In this document: positions 51,382-60,510 of the stretch, piece after piece | Position numbering within the stretch: position 1 is the first letter of the stretch | How the letters are laid out: every line of letters starts with the position of its first letter | Assembly: GCA_903871465.1 (NCBI GenBank) | Contig: CAIQHB010000080.1 | Coordinates: forward strand, 186,001-250,000 | DNA length: 64,000 bases | Source: an uncultured Methanosarcinales archaeon | GTDB taxonomy: Archaea; Halobacteriota; Methanosarcinia; Methanotrichales; Methanotrichaceae | Direction of reading: 5' to 3' | The notes under the pieces: generated by a model | What the model saw: only the letters and a program-made list of their open reading frames with translations | What the model was told of the DNA's origin: nothing | Database searches by the model: none | Position numbers and translations under genes: made by a program

Positions 51382-52137
51382 TCAAACCCTCTTTATCTTG
51401 CCGCCATCCTCACCCAGTTCGCAAGCACTGTTGGCGACGAAGCCTTCACTGCTGCGCCTCATCTCACAGACTATCTTGCCGTCCACGATTCTCAAGATTC
51501 GGTCCGTCTTCTCGGCTAAAGCCATATCATGCGTCACCAGAATGAATGTCTGGTTGATCTTCCGGTTCAATTCCCGTAGCAGATTATAGATGAGATCGGA
51601 TGATTTGGTGTCCAGGTTGCCGGTCAACTCGTCGCCTATAACAATAGAGGGCCTATTGGCCAGCGCCCGGGCCACAGCAACACGCTGGTTCTGACCACCG
51701 GAAAGCTGGTTGGGCCGATTCAGCTGCCGATCCGCCAGCCCCACCGCAGACAGGAGTTCATGAGCTCTCTCTCGTGCTTCAGCTTTGCTCTTCTTGGCGA
51801 TGAGCATGGGCATCATGACATTCTCCAGGGCGGAGAATTCAGGAATGAGGTGGTGGTATTGAAAGACGAAACCCAGCTCCTGATTGCGCAGACGGGCTCG
51901 CTCTTCAGGACTTGCTCGGCTGACATCGATTCCTTTGAGAAATATCTGGCCGCTGCTGGGAGTATCCAGGAGGCCGATCATATTGAGCAGAGTGCTCTTT
52001 CCGCTTCCGCTCGGGCCCACAATGGCCACGAACTCGCCCGCCTTGATGCTGACGTTGACACTGTCCAGAGCTCGCACCTCTACGCCACTTCCGTAGATCT
52101 TGCTCAGGTCTCTAAGCACAATTATGTCGTCACTCAC
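51382..52137 (-). CDS. ABC transporter ATP-binding protein, LolD/MacB type
   Basis: This 251-aa ATPase has Walker A VGPSGSGKSTLL (about 39), Q-loop FVFQYHHLIPEFSALENV, signature LSGGQNQRVAVARALANRPSIVIGDELTGNLD (Walker B with Glu) and the H-loop VTHDMALAEKTDR. The sequence HLIPEFSALENVMMP is typical of the LolD/MacB/FtsE-like class that works with FtsX-type permeases by mechanotransmission. It overlaps the upstream permease gene by 8 bp and is last in the three-gene operon. Confidence 0.93.
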   Translation of the reverse strand: MSDDIIVLRDLSKIYGSGVEVRALDSVNVSIKAGEFVAIVGPSGSGKSTLLNMIGLLDTPSSGQIFLKGIDVSRASPEERARLRNQELGFVFQYHHLIPEFSALENVMMPMLIAKKSKAEARERAHELLSAVGLADRQLNRPNQLSGGQNQRVAVARALANRPSIVIGDELTGNLDTKSSDLIYNLLRELNRKINQTFILVTHDMALAEKTDRILRIVDGKIVCEMRRSSEGFVANSACELGEDGGKIKRV

Positions 52138-53290
52138 TTCCTATCGCCTCCACTGGATCGAGCAAGGCCGCCGAATAAGCAGGATATAGTCCGGAGATTA
52201 AGTTGAGCGCCAGGGCGAAGGCCATGGCATAAGCAAAGTACTCCGGCCGGGCGGCAATCAGGATGACGGCTTTCCCCGCTCCAGTGCTTGTTACATTCAG
52301 GGGAAGAAGGGTTATCAGCCGGGCTAAGGCAAAGCCGAGCATACAGCCCAAAACTCCTGCCGGCACGCTGATGAGCATATTCTCCAGCAAGAAGATCATA
52401 AGTATCGAGCGCCTTTCTGCCCCCATAGCCATAAGGATGCCTATCTCTTTTTTCCGTCTGCTGACAACCATGATAGTCGTATTGGCTATTACAAAAGCCG
52501 ATATTAGTAGTATGAATATGTAGAAAAGCATATTTGTAATATTTTGATTGCCCACGAATCTGGCGATCTCCTTATTGAAGTCCTGCCAGCTGGTGGTTAT
52601 GTATCTGCTATTTCCGTTCATTTGCACGGCCATGGCCGGCGCCCCTGTGAAGTCTACAAGCTTCACACCGATCTCAGAGACCACATCGCCCTGACCAACC
52701 AGTGCTTGAACCGTATCCAAGGAGACATAGACCAGAGTCTCATCCTTGACTGTTCCCTTTTCCAGCAGGCCGATGACCTTCAGCCGGATAGAATTGTTCT
52801 TCAGGTAAAGATAGAAGTCTCCGCCCGGCCTGATCTTCAGGTCCTCTGCCAGCTTCACTCCTAAAATGGCGCCTATTTTGTTGAATCTGAGGTCCGAGAA
52901 GTTCCCGCTGATCATGGACTCCTGAACCGCCATGAGCTGGTTCTCTTCAACCGGGTGAACGCCCACAAATTCCACCGCTTGCACTTTATTCCCAAAACGC
53001 GCCGCTCCCTGGCCCACCAGCCGGGGTGAGACAGCGGACACGCCCGGATAGATCTTGACCAGGTCGGAGAGTGACCTGTACATACTGATATAGCTCTCAC
53101 CTTTTTTGGGGCTGATTATAAGGTGCGGATTCTTCTCCACCGTATTCTTAACGATTTGCACTCTCACACCTTCCGTCAGCCCCAGAGACATGATGATAAT
53201 GCCCACTGCTATGGCTACGGATATCAGAGTGAAGGCGGTACCCCTCCGATTTGTCGTCACATGCCGCAGGGCAATATCCAGCTCGAACAT
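52130..53290 (-). CDS. FtsX-like ABC permease (MacB/LolC type)
   Basis: About 386 aa from the ATG at 53288-53290 (GAGAGAT upstream); the track adds 22 unlikely codons. One N-terminal helix (RRGTAFTLISVAIAVGIIIMSLG), a large outside domain of the MacB periplasmic-core type (about 45-240) with DLVKIYPGVSAVSPRLVGQGAARFG, and three C-terminal helices including AFVIANTTIMVVSRRKKEIGILMAMGAERRSILMIFLLENM, the FtsX cytoplasmic loop. The substrate may be a lipoprotein, lipid or envelope polypeptide. It is paired with a second, related permease, suggesting a heterodimer as in LolCE. Confidence 0.9.
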   Translation of the reverse strand: MFELDIALRHVTTNRRGTAFTLISVAIAVGIIIMSLGLTEGVRVQIVKNTVEKNPHLIISPKKGESYISMYRSLSDLVKIYPGVSAVSPRLVGQGAARFGNKVQAVEFVGVHPVEENQLMAVQESMISGNFSDLRFNKIGAILGVKLAEDLKIRPGGDFYLYLKNNSIRLKVIGLLEKGTVKDETLVYVSLDTVQALVGQGDVVSEIGVKLVDFTGAPAMAVQMNGNSRYITTSWQDFNKEIARFVGNQNITNMLFYIFILLISAFVIANTTIMVVSRRKKEIGILMAMGAERRSILMIFLLENMLISVPAGVLGCMLGFALARLITLLPLNVTSTGAGKAVILIAARPEYFAYAMAFALALNLISGLYPAYSAALLDPVEAIGSE

Positions 53291-53378
53291 ATCTCTCTCG
53301 CGAATGATGCAAGTTCCCGATCTATTTTCAAATTTTCTATCAAATGAGACTTCCAACCAGACTTTTTCCGGCCAGGCG

Positions 53379-54566
53379 TCAGCCGCCCCGCAGGGCTATG
53401 ACCGGATCGATCCGGGAGGCATTTCTTGCCGGATAGAGGGCAGCCACTATGCTCAGAGCCACCACGAAAAAAATGAGCAAGACGATGTCCCAGGGGTTCA
53501 GGATAAGAGGCAGCGTGGTAATCTCGCGTCCGCCTGCAGCTATCTCGAAGGGCACTTTTCCGAGGATTAGGACGCCCGCCAGGCCCAAAGCTGAGCCGAC
53601 CGCAGCTCCTATGAGACCAAGGAGGGCGCTCTCCACCAGGAAAATATCTCTGATATCCGATATTCTGGCTCCCATGGCCATGAGCATGCCGATCTCTCTT
53701 GTCTTCTCCACCACGAGGAGATTCATGATGCTGGCCACGCCAAAGAAAGCCACAACCATAAAAAGCAGGACGGAGAACCTTGTCCAGAACCCGCCGATGT
53801 TTATGGCCTGCATGATCTCGGGATTTTTCTCCTGCCAGCTCATTGCATTGTATCCCCAGGTGGAGATCAGGCCGGCGAGGCTCTGGGCCTGGCCAATGTC
53901 CTGCAGACTTATCTCTACGGCATTTATCACATCGCCTTCATCTCGAAAATTGCGGCCCGTATCCATTGAGACAAAGACCACCAGATCATCCAGTGGCGTG
54001 CCGGTGTTGAAGATTCCAGTCACCGTCAACTCTGTTCCACGGGCTCTGGGAAAGGTGGCTGCCATTTTATCCCCCAGCTTCAAATCAAGAGATTCAGCGA
54101 GGGTCTGACCGATAACCGCATTCCGGGCCTGCTGAATGCTGCCAAAATCGCCCTGAATCATCGCATCATCGATTTTGTAGATCCTGTCTATATCGATAGG
54201 GTTTGATCCCTTTAACAGGGCGTTTTTTGTCTTATCCTTGCGAGATAGGGTGGCCGCGGTCGATAGCGATGCCGCATAGGACTTGATGCCGGGGAGGGAG
54301 GCGATCCGATCCAGAAGGCTCTTGTACAGGTGAATGAAGTCATCGCCCTGTTTCGGTTCGACTGTGACATGCGGGAGTTTCTCTTCTACCAGGCCGGTGA
54401 GAATCTGCTGCTGGCCGTTGACAAGAGATGTAAAGATCACCGAGATGCTCACAGCCAGGGCGACAGCCAGAACAGAGAGAAGCGTCTGGCGTCTTCTTGA
54501 GATGATGTGCCGGATGGCTATGCTCACGGCCAAAGGGTTGACGATCTTCAGGGCTTTTAGATCCAT
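53379..54566 (-). CDS. FtsX-like ABC permease, second subunit
   Basis: About 395 aa from MDLKALKIVNPLAVSIAIRHIISRRRQTLLSVLAVALAVSISVIFTSL; the 31 extra codons in the track are doubtful. The layout is the same as its neighbour: an N-terminal helix, an outside domain with VTVEPKQGDDFIHLYKSLLDRIASLPGIKSYAASL, then three helices with VASIMNLLVVEKTREIGMLMAMGARISDIRDIFLVESALLGLIGAAVGSALGLAGV. The two permeases are paralogues and likely form a heterodimer with the LolD-like ATPase. It is the first gene of the operon. Confidence 0.9.
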   Translation of the reverse strand: MDLKALKIVNPLAVSIAIRHIISRRRQTLLSVLAVALAVSISVIFTSLVNGQQQILTGLVEEKLPHVTVEPKQGDDFIHLYKSLLDRIASLPGIKSYAASLSTAATLSRKDKTKNALLKGSNPIDIDRIYKIDDAMIQGDFGSIQQARNAVIGQTLAESLDLKLGDKMAATFPRARGTELTVTGIFNTGTPLDDLVVFVSMDTGRNFRDEGDVINAVEISLQDIGQAQSLAGLISTWGYNAMSWQEKNPEIMQAINIGGFWTRFSVLLFMVVAFFGVASIMNLLVVEKTREIGMLMAMGARISDIRDIFLVESALLGLIGAAVGSALGLAGVLILGKVPFEIAAGGREITTLPLILNPWDIVLLIFFVVALSIVAALYPARNASRIDPVIALRGG

Positions 54567-54728
54567 TATAAGAACCATTATATCGGATGCTTTTGCTTTA
54601 TTTATTCTTTTCATCTCTGCCGGGAATTTTGTCACCTCCGGTGCATTGGCCAGGACCATTTGCGACCGCCTGGAGAAAATATTTATGGATCTTTGCCGTA
54701 TGAGGTTTGGAGGAGTGGAAGGGATATC

Positions 54729-55169
54729 ATGGGTTGTATCTTGAAAGAAACTGGCGCGATTATTAGCCTATTCATCCTACTGGTATTACTTTGTGCACCG
54801 GCTTATGGAATGGATACCAAGACGGCATACACAAGGGATGGAATAAATTTCGTAAGCAAGGAACGAATGGACGAAAATGTGAGATACGAATACGCAAAAC
54901 CTGGAGAATACCATGAAGTACAGGTTCCTCTAAATACAGTTGTCGTGAATGCTTCAATTATTCCAGAGTCAGCTCCAATCCATGATAAACAAGAAACGGA
55001 AGTACTGGAAAATCAACCGTCTATGTCTAACCAAACAATTTCCACATCCACCAGAGAAAATGATAGAAGGTACCCATATGCAACTCTAGGCATTGGGTTG
55101 TTATTATTTGTCGGCGTGGTCATCTTTACTGCATGGGTAATTAAAGAACGTGGTAAACAACGAGAATAG
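54729..55169 (+). CDS. Small exported protein with C-terminal membrane helix
   Basis: This 146-aa protein starts at ATG 54729, with GGAAGGG 5 bp upstream; the track start at 54660 has no site. It has a signal sequence (AIISLFILLVLLCAPAYGMD), a polar region of about 85 residues, and a C-terminal helix YPYATLGIGLLLFVGVVIFTAWVIKERGK with a positive tail: a type I single-pass protein. It was not recognised. It lies between the ABC operon (divergent) and the S9 peptidase, 38 bp upstream of the latter, and may be co-expressed with it. Confidence 0.65.
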   Translation: MGCILKETGAIISLFILLVLLCAPAYGMDTKTAYTRDGINFVSKERMDENVRYEYAKPGEYHEVQVPLNTVVVNASIIPESAPIHDKQETEVLENQPSMSNQTISTSTRENDRRYPYATLGIGLLLFVGVVIFTAWVIKERGKQRE

Positions 55170-55207
55170 GAATTCAATAGTAATTTTTCCAATGATTGGA
55201 GTGGTTT

Positions 55208-57259
55208 ATGGCTAAATGGGCATATATTCTGTCTATATTATTGGTGATATCCTTCGCCTGCTTTTCCTTAGCTGACTCGCAGCAATTGCAGACTCAATTT
55301 GAGAATTCCACAGAGATTATTCCGCGTCACGTTATCTTCGGCAACCCTGAGAGAATCAGCGTTCTTATCAGTCCGGATGGAAAATGGATCAGCTATTTGA
55401 CGGCTTTGAGTGGAGTCTTCAACGTCCGGATGGCTCCAGTGGACAATATATCCGACGACAGATCTATCACTAATGAGACAATTCGCGGTGTTGAGAGCTA
55501 CTTCTGGGCTTATACCAATCATTCTATCGTTTACAGACAGGACACATTTGGCGACGAGAACTGGCACATTTACGCCGTCAATATAATAACTGGTGTGAAG
55601 TTGGACCTCACACCCTACAAAAACGTCAGTGCGAAAATAGAAGGAGTCAGCAACAAGTTCCCTCAGGAACTCCTGATAGGCCTGAATGATAGAAATTCCG
55701 AGTACCATGATATATACCGTGTCAACATCACGACAGGAGAGAGGCGTCTTGTCCTGAAGAATGACAATAGGTTTGCGAGATTCGTTATCGATGATGATCT
55801 AAAAGTTCGTCTTGCAGCTAACGTGACATCCAGCGGAGATGTATACTACCTCAAGCCTGCCGGCAACGGCTCATGGGAACAGTTCATGAAGATCAATTAC
55901 ATAGACAGCGCCACTACATATCCCATAGGATTCGATAAGACCGGTGACATCCTCTACACGTCTGAGAGCCGGGGGAGGAATACGGCAGCAATAGAATCCA
56001 TGAACCTGGCAACAAATGAGACCAGAGTTCTAGCTGTTGACCCTAAGGCAGACGCTGGCATGATTATGGTTCACCCAACTGAGATGACCATCCAGGCGGT
56101 GGATTTCAACTATTACCGCCATAATTGGAAGGTCCTGGATGAAACGATCAAGCCGGATATCGATTATCTCGGCAAGATCGCCGAGGAGGATATGGCTGTG
56201 ACCTCCCGCACTCTTGATGATAGCCGCTGGATCGTCGTATTCATCAGTGATAATGGTCCCGCCAGGTACTACATCTACGACCGGAACGCCAGGAGTGCGT
56301 TGTACCTGTTCAGCGCGGACAGAGGCCTGGAGAATCGGACCCTTTCGAGAATGAACTGTATAACGATAAAGTCCCGCGACGGCCTGGACCTCGTCAGCTA
56401 CTACACCTTGCCCGTATGGGCTGATAAGGATAAGGATGGTTTGCCCGAAAAGCCGCTTGCAACAGTTCTTCTCGTTCATGGCGGCCCGTGGGAGAGGGAT
56501 ATGTGGGGATTTGATGCCCTGCATCAGCTTCTGTCCAACCGCGGATATGCAGTGCTCAGCGTTAACTTCAGAGGCTCCACCGGATTCGGGAAGAGCTTTA
56601 CAAATGCGGGCGACCGGGAGTGGGGCAGAAAGATGCAGTACGATCTGCTGGACGCTGTCAACTGGTCGATAGAGAAAGGAATTGCAGACCCGGCGAGGAT
56701 AGCCATAATGGGAGGAAGCTATGGAGGTTATGCCACATTGGCCGGCATGACCTTTACTCCAAAGATATTCGCCTGCGGAGTTGAATATTGCGGCCCCGCC
56801 AATCTGACATCGTTTCTCCTCACCATCCCGCCTTACTGGAAGCCGGATATTGAGATGAAGTTCAAAAGGATAGGGGATTTAAGAACGGAAGGAGGAAGGA
56901 TTTTGCTTCGAGAGCGTTCCCCGCTCCTATATGTAGATAGTATTCAGAGGCCGATATTGATCGCTCAGGGAGCAAACGATCCCAGGGTAAATAAGAACGA
57001 GTCAAGTCAGATCGTCCAGGCCATGCAGGAGAAAAAGATTCCAGTAACCTATGCCCTCTACCCGGATGAAGGCCATGGTTTCGTCAGGCCAGGGAACGGG
57101 ATGTCCTTTTACGCGCTCACGGAGGCATTCTTGTCGATGCATTTGGGCGGGAGATATGAGCCCTTCGGCCGTGACCTTAACGGCTCCAGCATCACAATAC
57201 CGGTGGGAGCTGATCAGGTGCCGGGTCTGGTCGAGGCGCTGGCTCATAAGACCTCATGA
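55208..57259 (+). CDS. Exported S9-family prolyl oligopeptidase
   Basis: About 683 aa from ATG 55208 (GGAGTGG site). A signal peptide (AYILSILLVISFACFSLADS) precedes a beta-propeller region (about 40-390, ERISVLISPDGKWISYLTALSGVFNVRMAPVDN and later blades). The alpha/beta-hydrolase domain has VLLVHGGPWERDMWGFDALHQLLSNRGYAVLSVNFRGSTGFGKSF, the nucleophile motif GGSYGGYATLAG (Ser near 506), Asp in AQGANDPRVNKNES and His in LYPDEGHGFVRPGN. All catalytic residues are present. It would digest peptides outside the cell or in the envelope. The C-terminal end converges with the methyltransferase gene (16-bp overlap). Confidence 0.93.
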   Translation: MAKWAYILSILLVISFACFSLADSQQLQTQFENSTEIIPRHVIFGNPERISVLISPDGKWISYLTALSGVFNVRMAPVDNISDDRSITNETIRGVESYFWAYTNHSIVYRQDTFGDENWHIYAVNIITGVKLDLTPYKNVSAKIEGVSNKFPQELLIGLNDRNSEYHDIYRVNITTGERRLVLKNDNRFARFVIDDDLKVRLAANVTSSGDVYYLKPAGNGSWEQFMKINYIDSATTYPIGFDKTGDILYTSESRGRNTAAIESMNLATNETRVLAVDPKADAGMIMVHPTEMTIQAVDFNYYRHNWKVLDETIKPDIDYLGKIAEEDMAVTSRTLDDSRWIVVFISDNGPARYYIYDRNARSALYLFSADRGLENRTLSRMNCITIKSRDGLDLVSYYTLPVWADKDKDGLPEKPLATVLLVHGGPWERDMWGFDALHQLLSNRGYAVLSVNFRGSTGFGKSFTNAGDREWGRKMQYDLLDAVNWSIEKGIADPARIAIMGGSYGGYATLAGMTFTPKIFACGVEYCGPANLTSFLLTIPPYWKPDIEMKFKRIGDLRTEGGRILLRERSPLLYVDSIQRPILIAQGANDPRVNKNESSQIVQAMQEKKIPVTYALYPDEGHGFVRPGNGMSFYALTEAFLSMHLGGRYEPFGRDLNGSSITIPVGADQVPGLVEALAHKTS

Positions 57260-57900
57260 GATCGGTCTTTCTGGAATACCGCCTCCACCTCAGCACGAGC
57301 CATTTCCTTTCCTTTCACTCGAAGCTTCCAGCGGTGCGTGCCGACCGAGATCGGCAAAAGGTCGCAAAAGAGCAACTCCGCCTCCACTTCCGTGAAGTAA
57401 TGGGTGAGGATGCCGGCCCCTCTCAGGTATGTGCTCTCCTCCACCGCCTCACCCTGACCCATGCGCATGTCCTCCGTCCCGAAATCCCTGAAGAATAGCT
57501 TCCCGCCAGGAACGAGCACGCGGGCAACCTCGCGAGCGAGGGCTTCGCGCCCCTGCAGGCGTAGGTGGCCTGTGACGTGAAAAGCGAAGACGGCGTCAAA
57601 GCTCTCTTCCCGAAATGGCAGAAGTGCGGCGTCGGCCAGGATCAATCTGATATCAGGCAGCATCCTTCTGGTCAGCCTGAGTGCCTGGGGGGATACGTCC
57701 AGAGCGGCAATTTTCCAGCTGCAGGGCATTCCTGCCAGCGTTTTCCCATCGCCGCAGCCCAGTTCCAGAACCGATGTGCCGTCAGACAAATGAGGTATGC
57801 CCCGCACGCCTCCACCCCAAAGACGGCCACGAATGCTGTAATCCCTTTCCCAGGCATTAAGATTGGAGTCCACGGATGACATTTGAGGCAAAGAGGGCAA
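57244..57900 (-). CDS. Class I SAM-dependent methyltransferase
   Basis: This 218-aa enzyme has motif I TSVLELGCGDGKTLAGM (about 42-58), AALDVSPQALRLTRRMLPDIRLILADAALLPF, FDAVFAFHVTGHL and VLVPGGKLFFRDFGTEDMRMGQG. The last stretch, RDFGTEDMR with following YLRGAGILTHYFTEVEAELLF, resembles METTL/ABP140-type tRNA-modifying methyltransferases, but the substrate is uncertain. It overlaps the 3' end of the S9 peptidase gene on the other strand. Confidence 0.82.
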   Translation of the reverse strand: MPSLPQMSSVDSNLNAWERDYSIRGRLWGGGVRGIPHLSDGTSVLELGCGDGKTLAGMPCSWKIAALDVSPQALRLTRRMLPDIRLILADAALLPFREESFDAVFAFHVTGHLRLQGREALAREVARVLVPGGKLFFRDFGTEDMRMGQGEAVEESTYLRGAGILTHYFTEVEAELLFCDLLPISVGTHRWKLRVKGKEMARAEVEAVFQKDRSHEVL

Positions 57901-57999
57901 TAATCCTTTGTCAATTTATGGTTCCCGAACTGTGAAGACGGTACTCCTCTGGCAATCTCTTCCGATGATTATTAGTTCCATGCACGTCTCACAGCGATC

Positions 58000-58947
58000 A
58001 TGGATATGCTGGATCGCTTTCGCGGCTGTCTCCTTGGCGCGGCCGCGGGAGATGCCCTGGGAATGCCTACGGAAGGCTACACTCTGTATGAGATCAAATC
58101 CCTTTTCGGCCAGGTTCGAGATATGATGCAGGCACCCGCCGGCCACTTTCATACTGGCCTTCTGGCAGGGCAATTCACGGACGATACAGAAGAGACTCTA
58201 ATTCTGGCCGAGTCACTCATTGAGTCCTTTGGATTCTCACCGGATCGGTTTGCAGACAAGCTCATCGCCTGGGGGACGGCCTGGACAATGGACGAGCGGC
58301 TAAACCGGGGCGTGGGCTTTGCCACCCGCTCCGCAGTGGAAAGCATGATTGCTGGAACTCCCTGGCAGGAGGCAGGCCACACGATCCCAACCTGCGGCGC
58401 AGCCATGCGTGCCGCTCCCATCGGGCTTCTATACAATTTTGACCTGAACATCGTGAAAAGCTACGCCGACCTGCAGAGTTTGCCCACCCATTGTAGCGCT
58501 CCCGCCCGAGCCGGAGCCATCGCTGTGGCGGCTGGCGTTGCCCTCAGTCTGATGGGCTTTCCAAAACTGATGATCTTGAGGAATGCTGCTTCCCAGGCCA
58601 GCCGGGTGGACGTCGAACTTGCGGAAAGGCTTCTCTGGGTCGGAACTCTCCTGGATCTGCGGCCCGAGGAGGCCCTGGGTCTGATCAGAAACTCACCCCT
58701 GGCATCGGAGACCGTTCCCGCGGCCTTTTACTGCTTCCTGAAATTCGAGCCGGAAGATGCGCTGATAATGGCCGCCAGCAGCGGAGGCGATACGGACTCC
58801 ATCGCCTCCATCGCCGGCTCCCTCTTCGGCGCAGCGTGCGGAGCCTCCTGGATACCGAAACGATGGCGGGATCGCCTTGAGCAGAAAGAGAGGATTGAGA
58901 GCGATGCCCTGTCCCTCTACGACCTCTTCAATTCATTTCGCTGCTGA
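58000..58947 (+). CDS. ADP-ribosylglycohydrolase family protein (DraG/ARH)
   Basis: This 315-aa hydrolase begins MLDRFRGCLLGAAAGDALGMPTEGYTLYEI. Metal-binding residues are in FTDDTEETLILAESLI (about 64-79) and SSGGDTDSIASIAGSLFGAACG (about 263-284), with THCSAPARAGAIAVAAGVALSL between. These are the marks of the di-metal ARH fold, which removes ADP-ribose from proteins or small molecules. The first Met could be residue 1 or 3. It is followed 39 bp later by argC on the same strand. Confidence 0.9.
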   Translation: MDMLDRFRGCLLGAAAGDALGMPTEGYTLYEIKSLFGQVRDMMQAPAGHFHTGLLAGQFTDDTEETLILAESLIESFGFSPDRFADKLIAWGTAWTMDERLNRGVGFATRSAVESMIAGTPWQEAGHTIPTCGAAMRAAPIGLLYNFDLNIVKSYADLQSLPTHCSAPARAGAIAVAAGVALSLMGFPKLMILRNAASQASRVDVELAERLLWVGTLLDLRPEEALGLIRNSPLASETVPAAFYCFLKFEPEDALIMAASSGGDTDSIASIAGSLFGAACGASWIPKRWRDRLEQKERIESDALSLYDLFNSFRC

Positions 58948-58986
58948 GGCGTGGTGATTTTATATCATTAGCTCATCAGGAATATT

Positions 58987-60012
58987 ATGATAGATGTAGG
59001 AATTGTCGGTGGATCGGGCTACACCGGTGGGGAGCTCTTGCGTCTCCTCGCAAACCATCCCGAAGCAAAGGTAACCGCGGTCACTTCCCGAAAGCTCTCG
59101 GGAAAGCCCGTGAGCCTGGTTCATCCTCATCTGAAGAGCATTTATTCCCTGAACTTCGAAGCACTGAGCGCCAAAGAAGCGGCCGAGCGCTGCGATATCG
59201 TTTTCACAGGCGTTCCCCACGGCACAGCCATGGACTGGGTGCCGGAGCTCCTGGATGCGGGCGCCAGGGTCATTGACCTCTCCTCCGATTACCGTTTGCC
59301 AGTGGATGTCTTTGAAAAGACCTACGGCATGAAACACCGCGCTCCGAGGGAAGCCGTCTTCGGCCTGACTGAACTCCATCCCGAGGTGGCGAAGGCAAAG
59401 CTGGTAGGCAATCCGGGTTGCTACCCCACCGGCGCCACTCTGGCCGTCGCCCCGCTGGCCAAAGCCGGGCTGGTGGACCGGGTGGTCTACGACTCCAAGT
59501 CCGGCATCTCCGGCGCAGGAATCGATCCGACCGAGACCAGCCACTACCCCAATATGGCGCAAAATGTGATACCCTACAAGCTAACCACGCATAGACACGT
59601 TCCAGAGATCAAGCAGGAGCTGGAACGCCTTTCACCAGGCATCCGTGTAAACTTCACTCCCCACGTCATCCCGTCGGTGCGGGGCATCCTCACCACGGCC
59701 CACGTCTTTGCCAGAGAGGATGCAGTGGAGACTCTCCAGGATAAGAGCAAAGTGGCCCAGATCTATCGTGATTTCTACAAGAATGCTCCTTTCGTTCGTA
59801 TGGCAGACAGTATTCCGAGGCTCAGTTCTGTACGGGGCTCCAACTTCTGCGACATAAGCTTTGAGCCGGAGAAGGATAGCGACAGGCTGGTGGTCATCTC
59901 GGCCATAGACAACCTGGTGAAAGGTGCATCAGGCCAGGCCATCCAGAACATGAACCTCATGGCGGGCCTGGACCAGAAGACGGGTCTCTGGTTCCCGGGA
60001 ATGGCGCCCTGA
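58987..60012 (+). CDS. argC: N-acetyl-gamma-glutamyl-phosphate reductase
   Basis: This 341-aa NADP-dependent enzyme carries out the third step of ornithine/arginine synthesis. It shows VGIVGGSGYTGGELLRLLANHPEAKVTAVTSR, VFTGVPHGTAMDWVPELLDAGARVIDLSSDYRL, the active-site Cys in LVGNPGCYPTGATLAVAPL and SGISGAGIDPTETSHYPNM. The C-terminal VRGSNFCDISF and VISAIDNLVKGASGQAIQNMNLM complete it. It is the first of argC-CBS-argJ-argH. Confidence 0.95.
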   Translation: MIDVGIVGGSGYTGGELLRLLANHPEAKVTAVTSRKLSGKPVSLVHPHLKSIYSLNFEALSAKEAAERCDIVFTGVPHGTAMDWVPELLDAGARVIDLSSDYRLPVDVFEKTYGMKHRAPREAVFGLTELHPEVAKAKLVGNPGCYPTGATLAVAPLAKAGLVDRVVYDSKSGISGAGIDPTETSHYPNMAQNVIPYKLTTHRHVPEIKQELERLSPGIRVNFTPHVIPSVRGILTTAHVFAREDAVETLQDKSKVAQIYRDFYKNAPFVRMADSIPRLSSVRGSNFCDISFEPEKDSDRLVVISAIDNLVKGASGQAIQNMNLMAGLDQKTGLWFPGMAP

Positions 60013-60027
60013 GCAAAGGTGAAGATA

Positions 60028-60510
60028 ATGAAAGTCAGAGATGTCATGAATGTTATGCCCATCACCGTTTCGGCAGAAGCGAACGTAAGCGAAGCGGCTC
60101 GCCTGCTGCGGGAGAATAAGATCAGCGGCTTGCCGGTTCTGGATGGAGAGAAGCTGGTGGGAATTGTATCGGAGTCGGACCTCTTGCGGCTCTTGTCTGT
60201 AGAGGATAAGGAGGAAGGCGGTCTGTGGCTGCCCAGCCCCTTCGAGGTCTTTGAGATTCCTTTCCGCGATCTGGTGAAGTGGGAGCGGATGCAAGCGAGT
60301 CTTAAAGATGTCCACACGAAGAGCGTTAGCGACGTGATGAGCCGGAATCTGCATGAGGTAGGACCGGACGACTCTGTCGAGGAGGCGGCGAGCATCATGA
60401 CCCGCCACCGGATCAACCGTCTGCCGGTTGTCGAGGACGGCCGACTGGTGGGCATAGTTACCCGAGGCGATATCATCTCGGGTCTTGGGATGCAGCATGC
60501 AGAGAATTGA
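60028..60510 (+). CDS. CBS-pair protein inside the arginine operon
   Basis: 160 aa from ATG 60028, with AAAGGTGA 6 bp upstream; the track start is a GTG three codons earlier. The two CBS units are VRDVMNVMPITVSAEANVSEAARLLRENKISGLPVLDGEKLVGIVSESDLLRLL and VSDVMSRNLHEVGPDDSVEEAASIMTRHRINRLPVVEDGRLVGIVTRGDI. The linker between them (about 55-95) is long. No other domain. It lies between argC and argJ and overlaps the start of argJ by 14 bp. It may sense adenylates and tune the pathway, but this is inference from position only. Confidence 0.9.
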   Translation: MKVRDVMNVMPITVSAEANVSEAARLLRENKISGLPVLDGEKLVGIVSESDLLRLLSVEDKEEGGLWLPSPFEVFEIPFRDLVKWERMQASLKDVHTKSVSDVMSRNLHEVGPDDSVEEAASIMTRHRINRLPVVEDGRLVGIVTRGDIISGLGMQHAEN

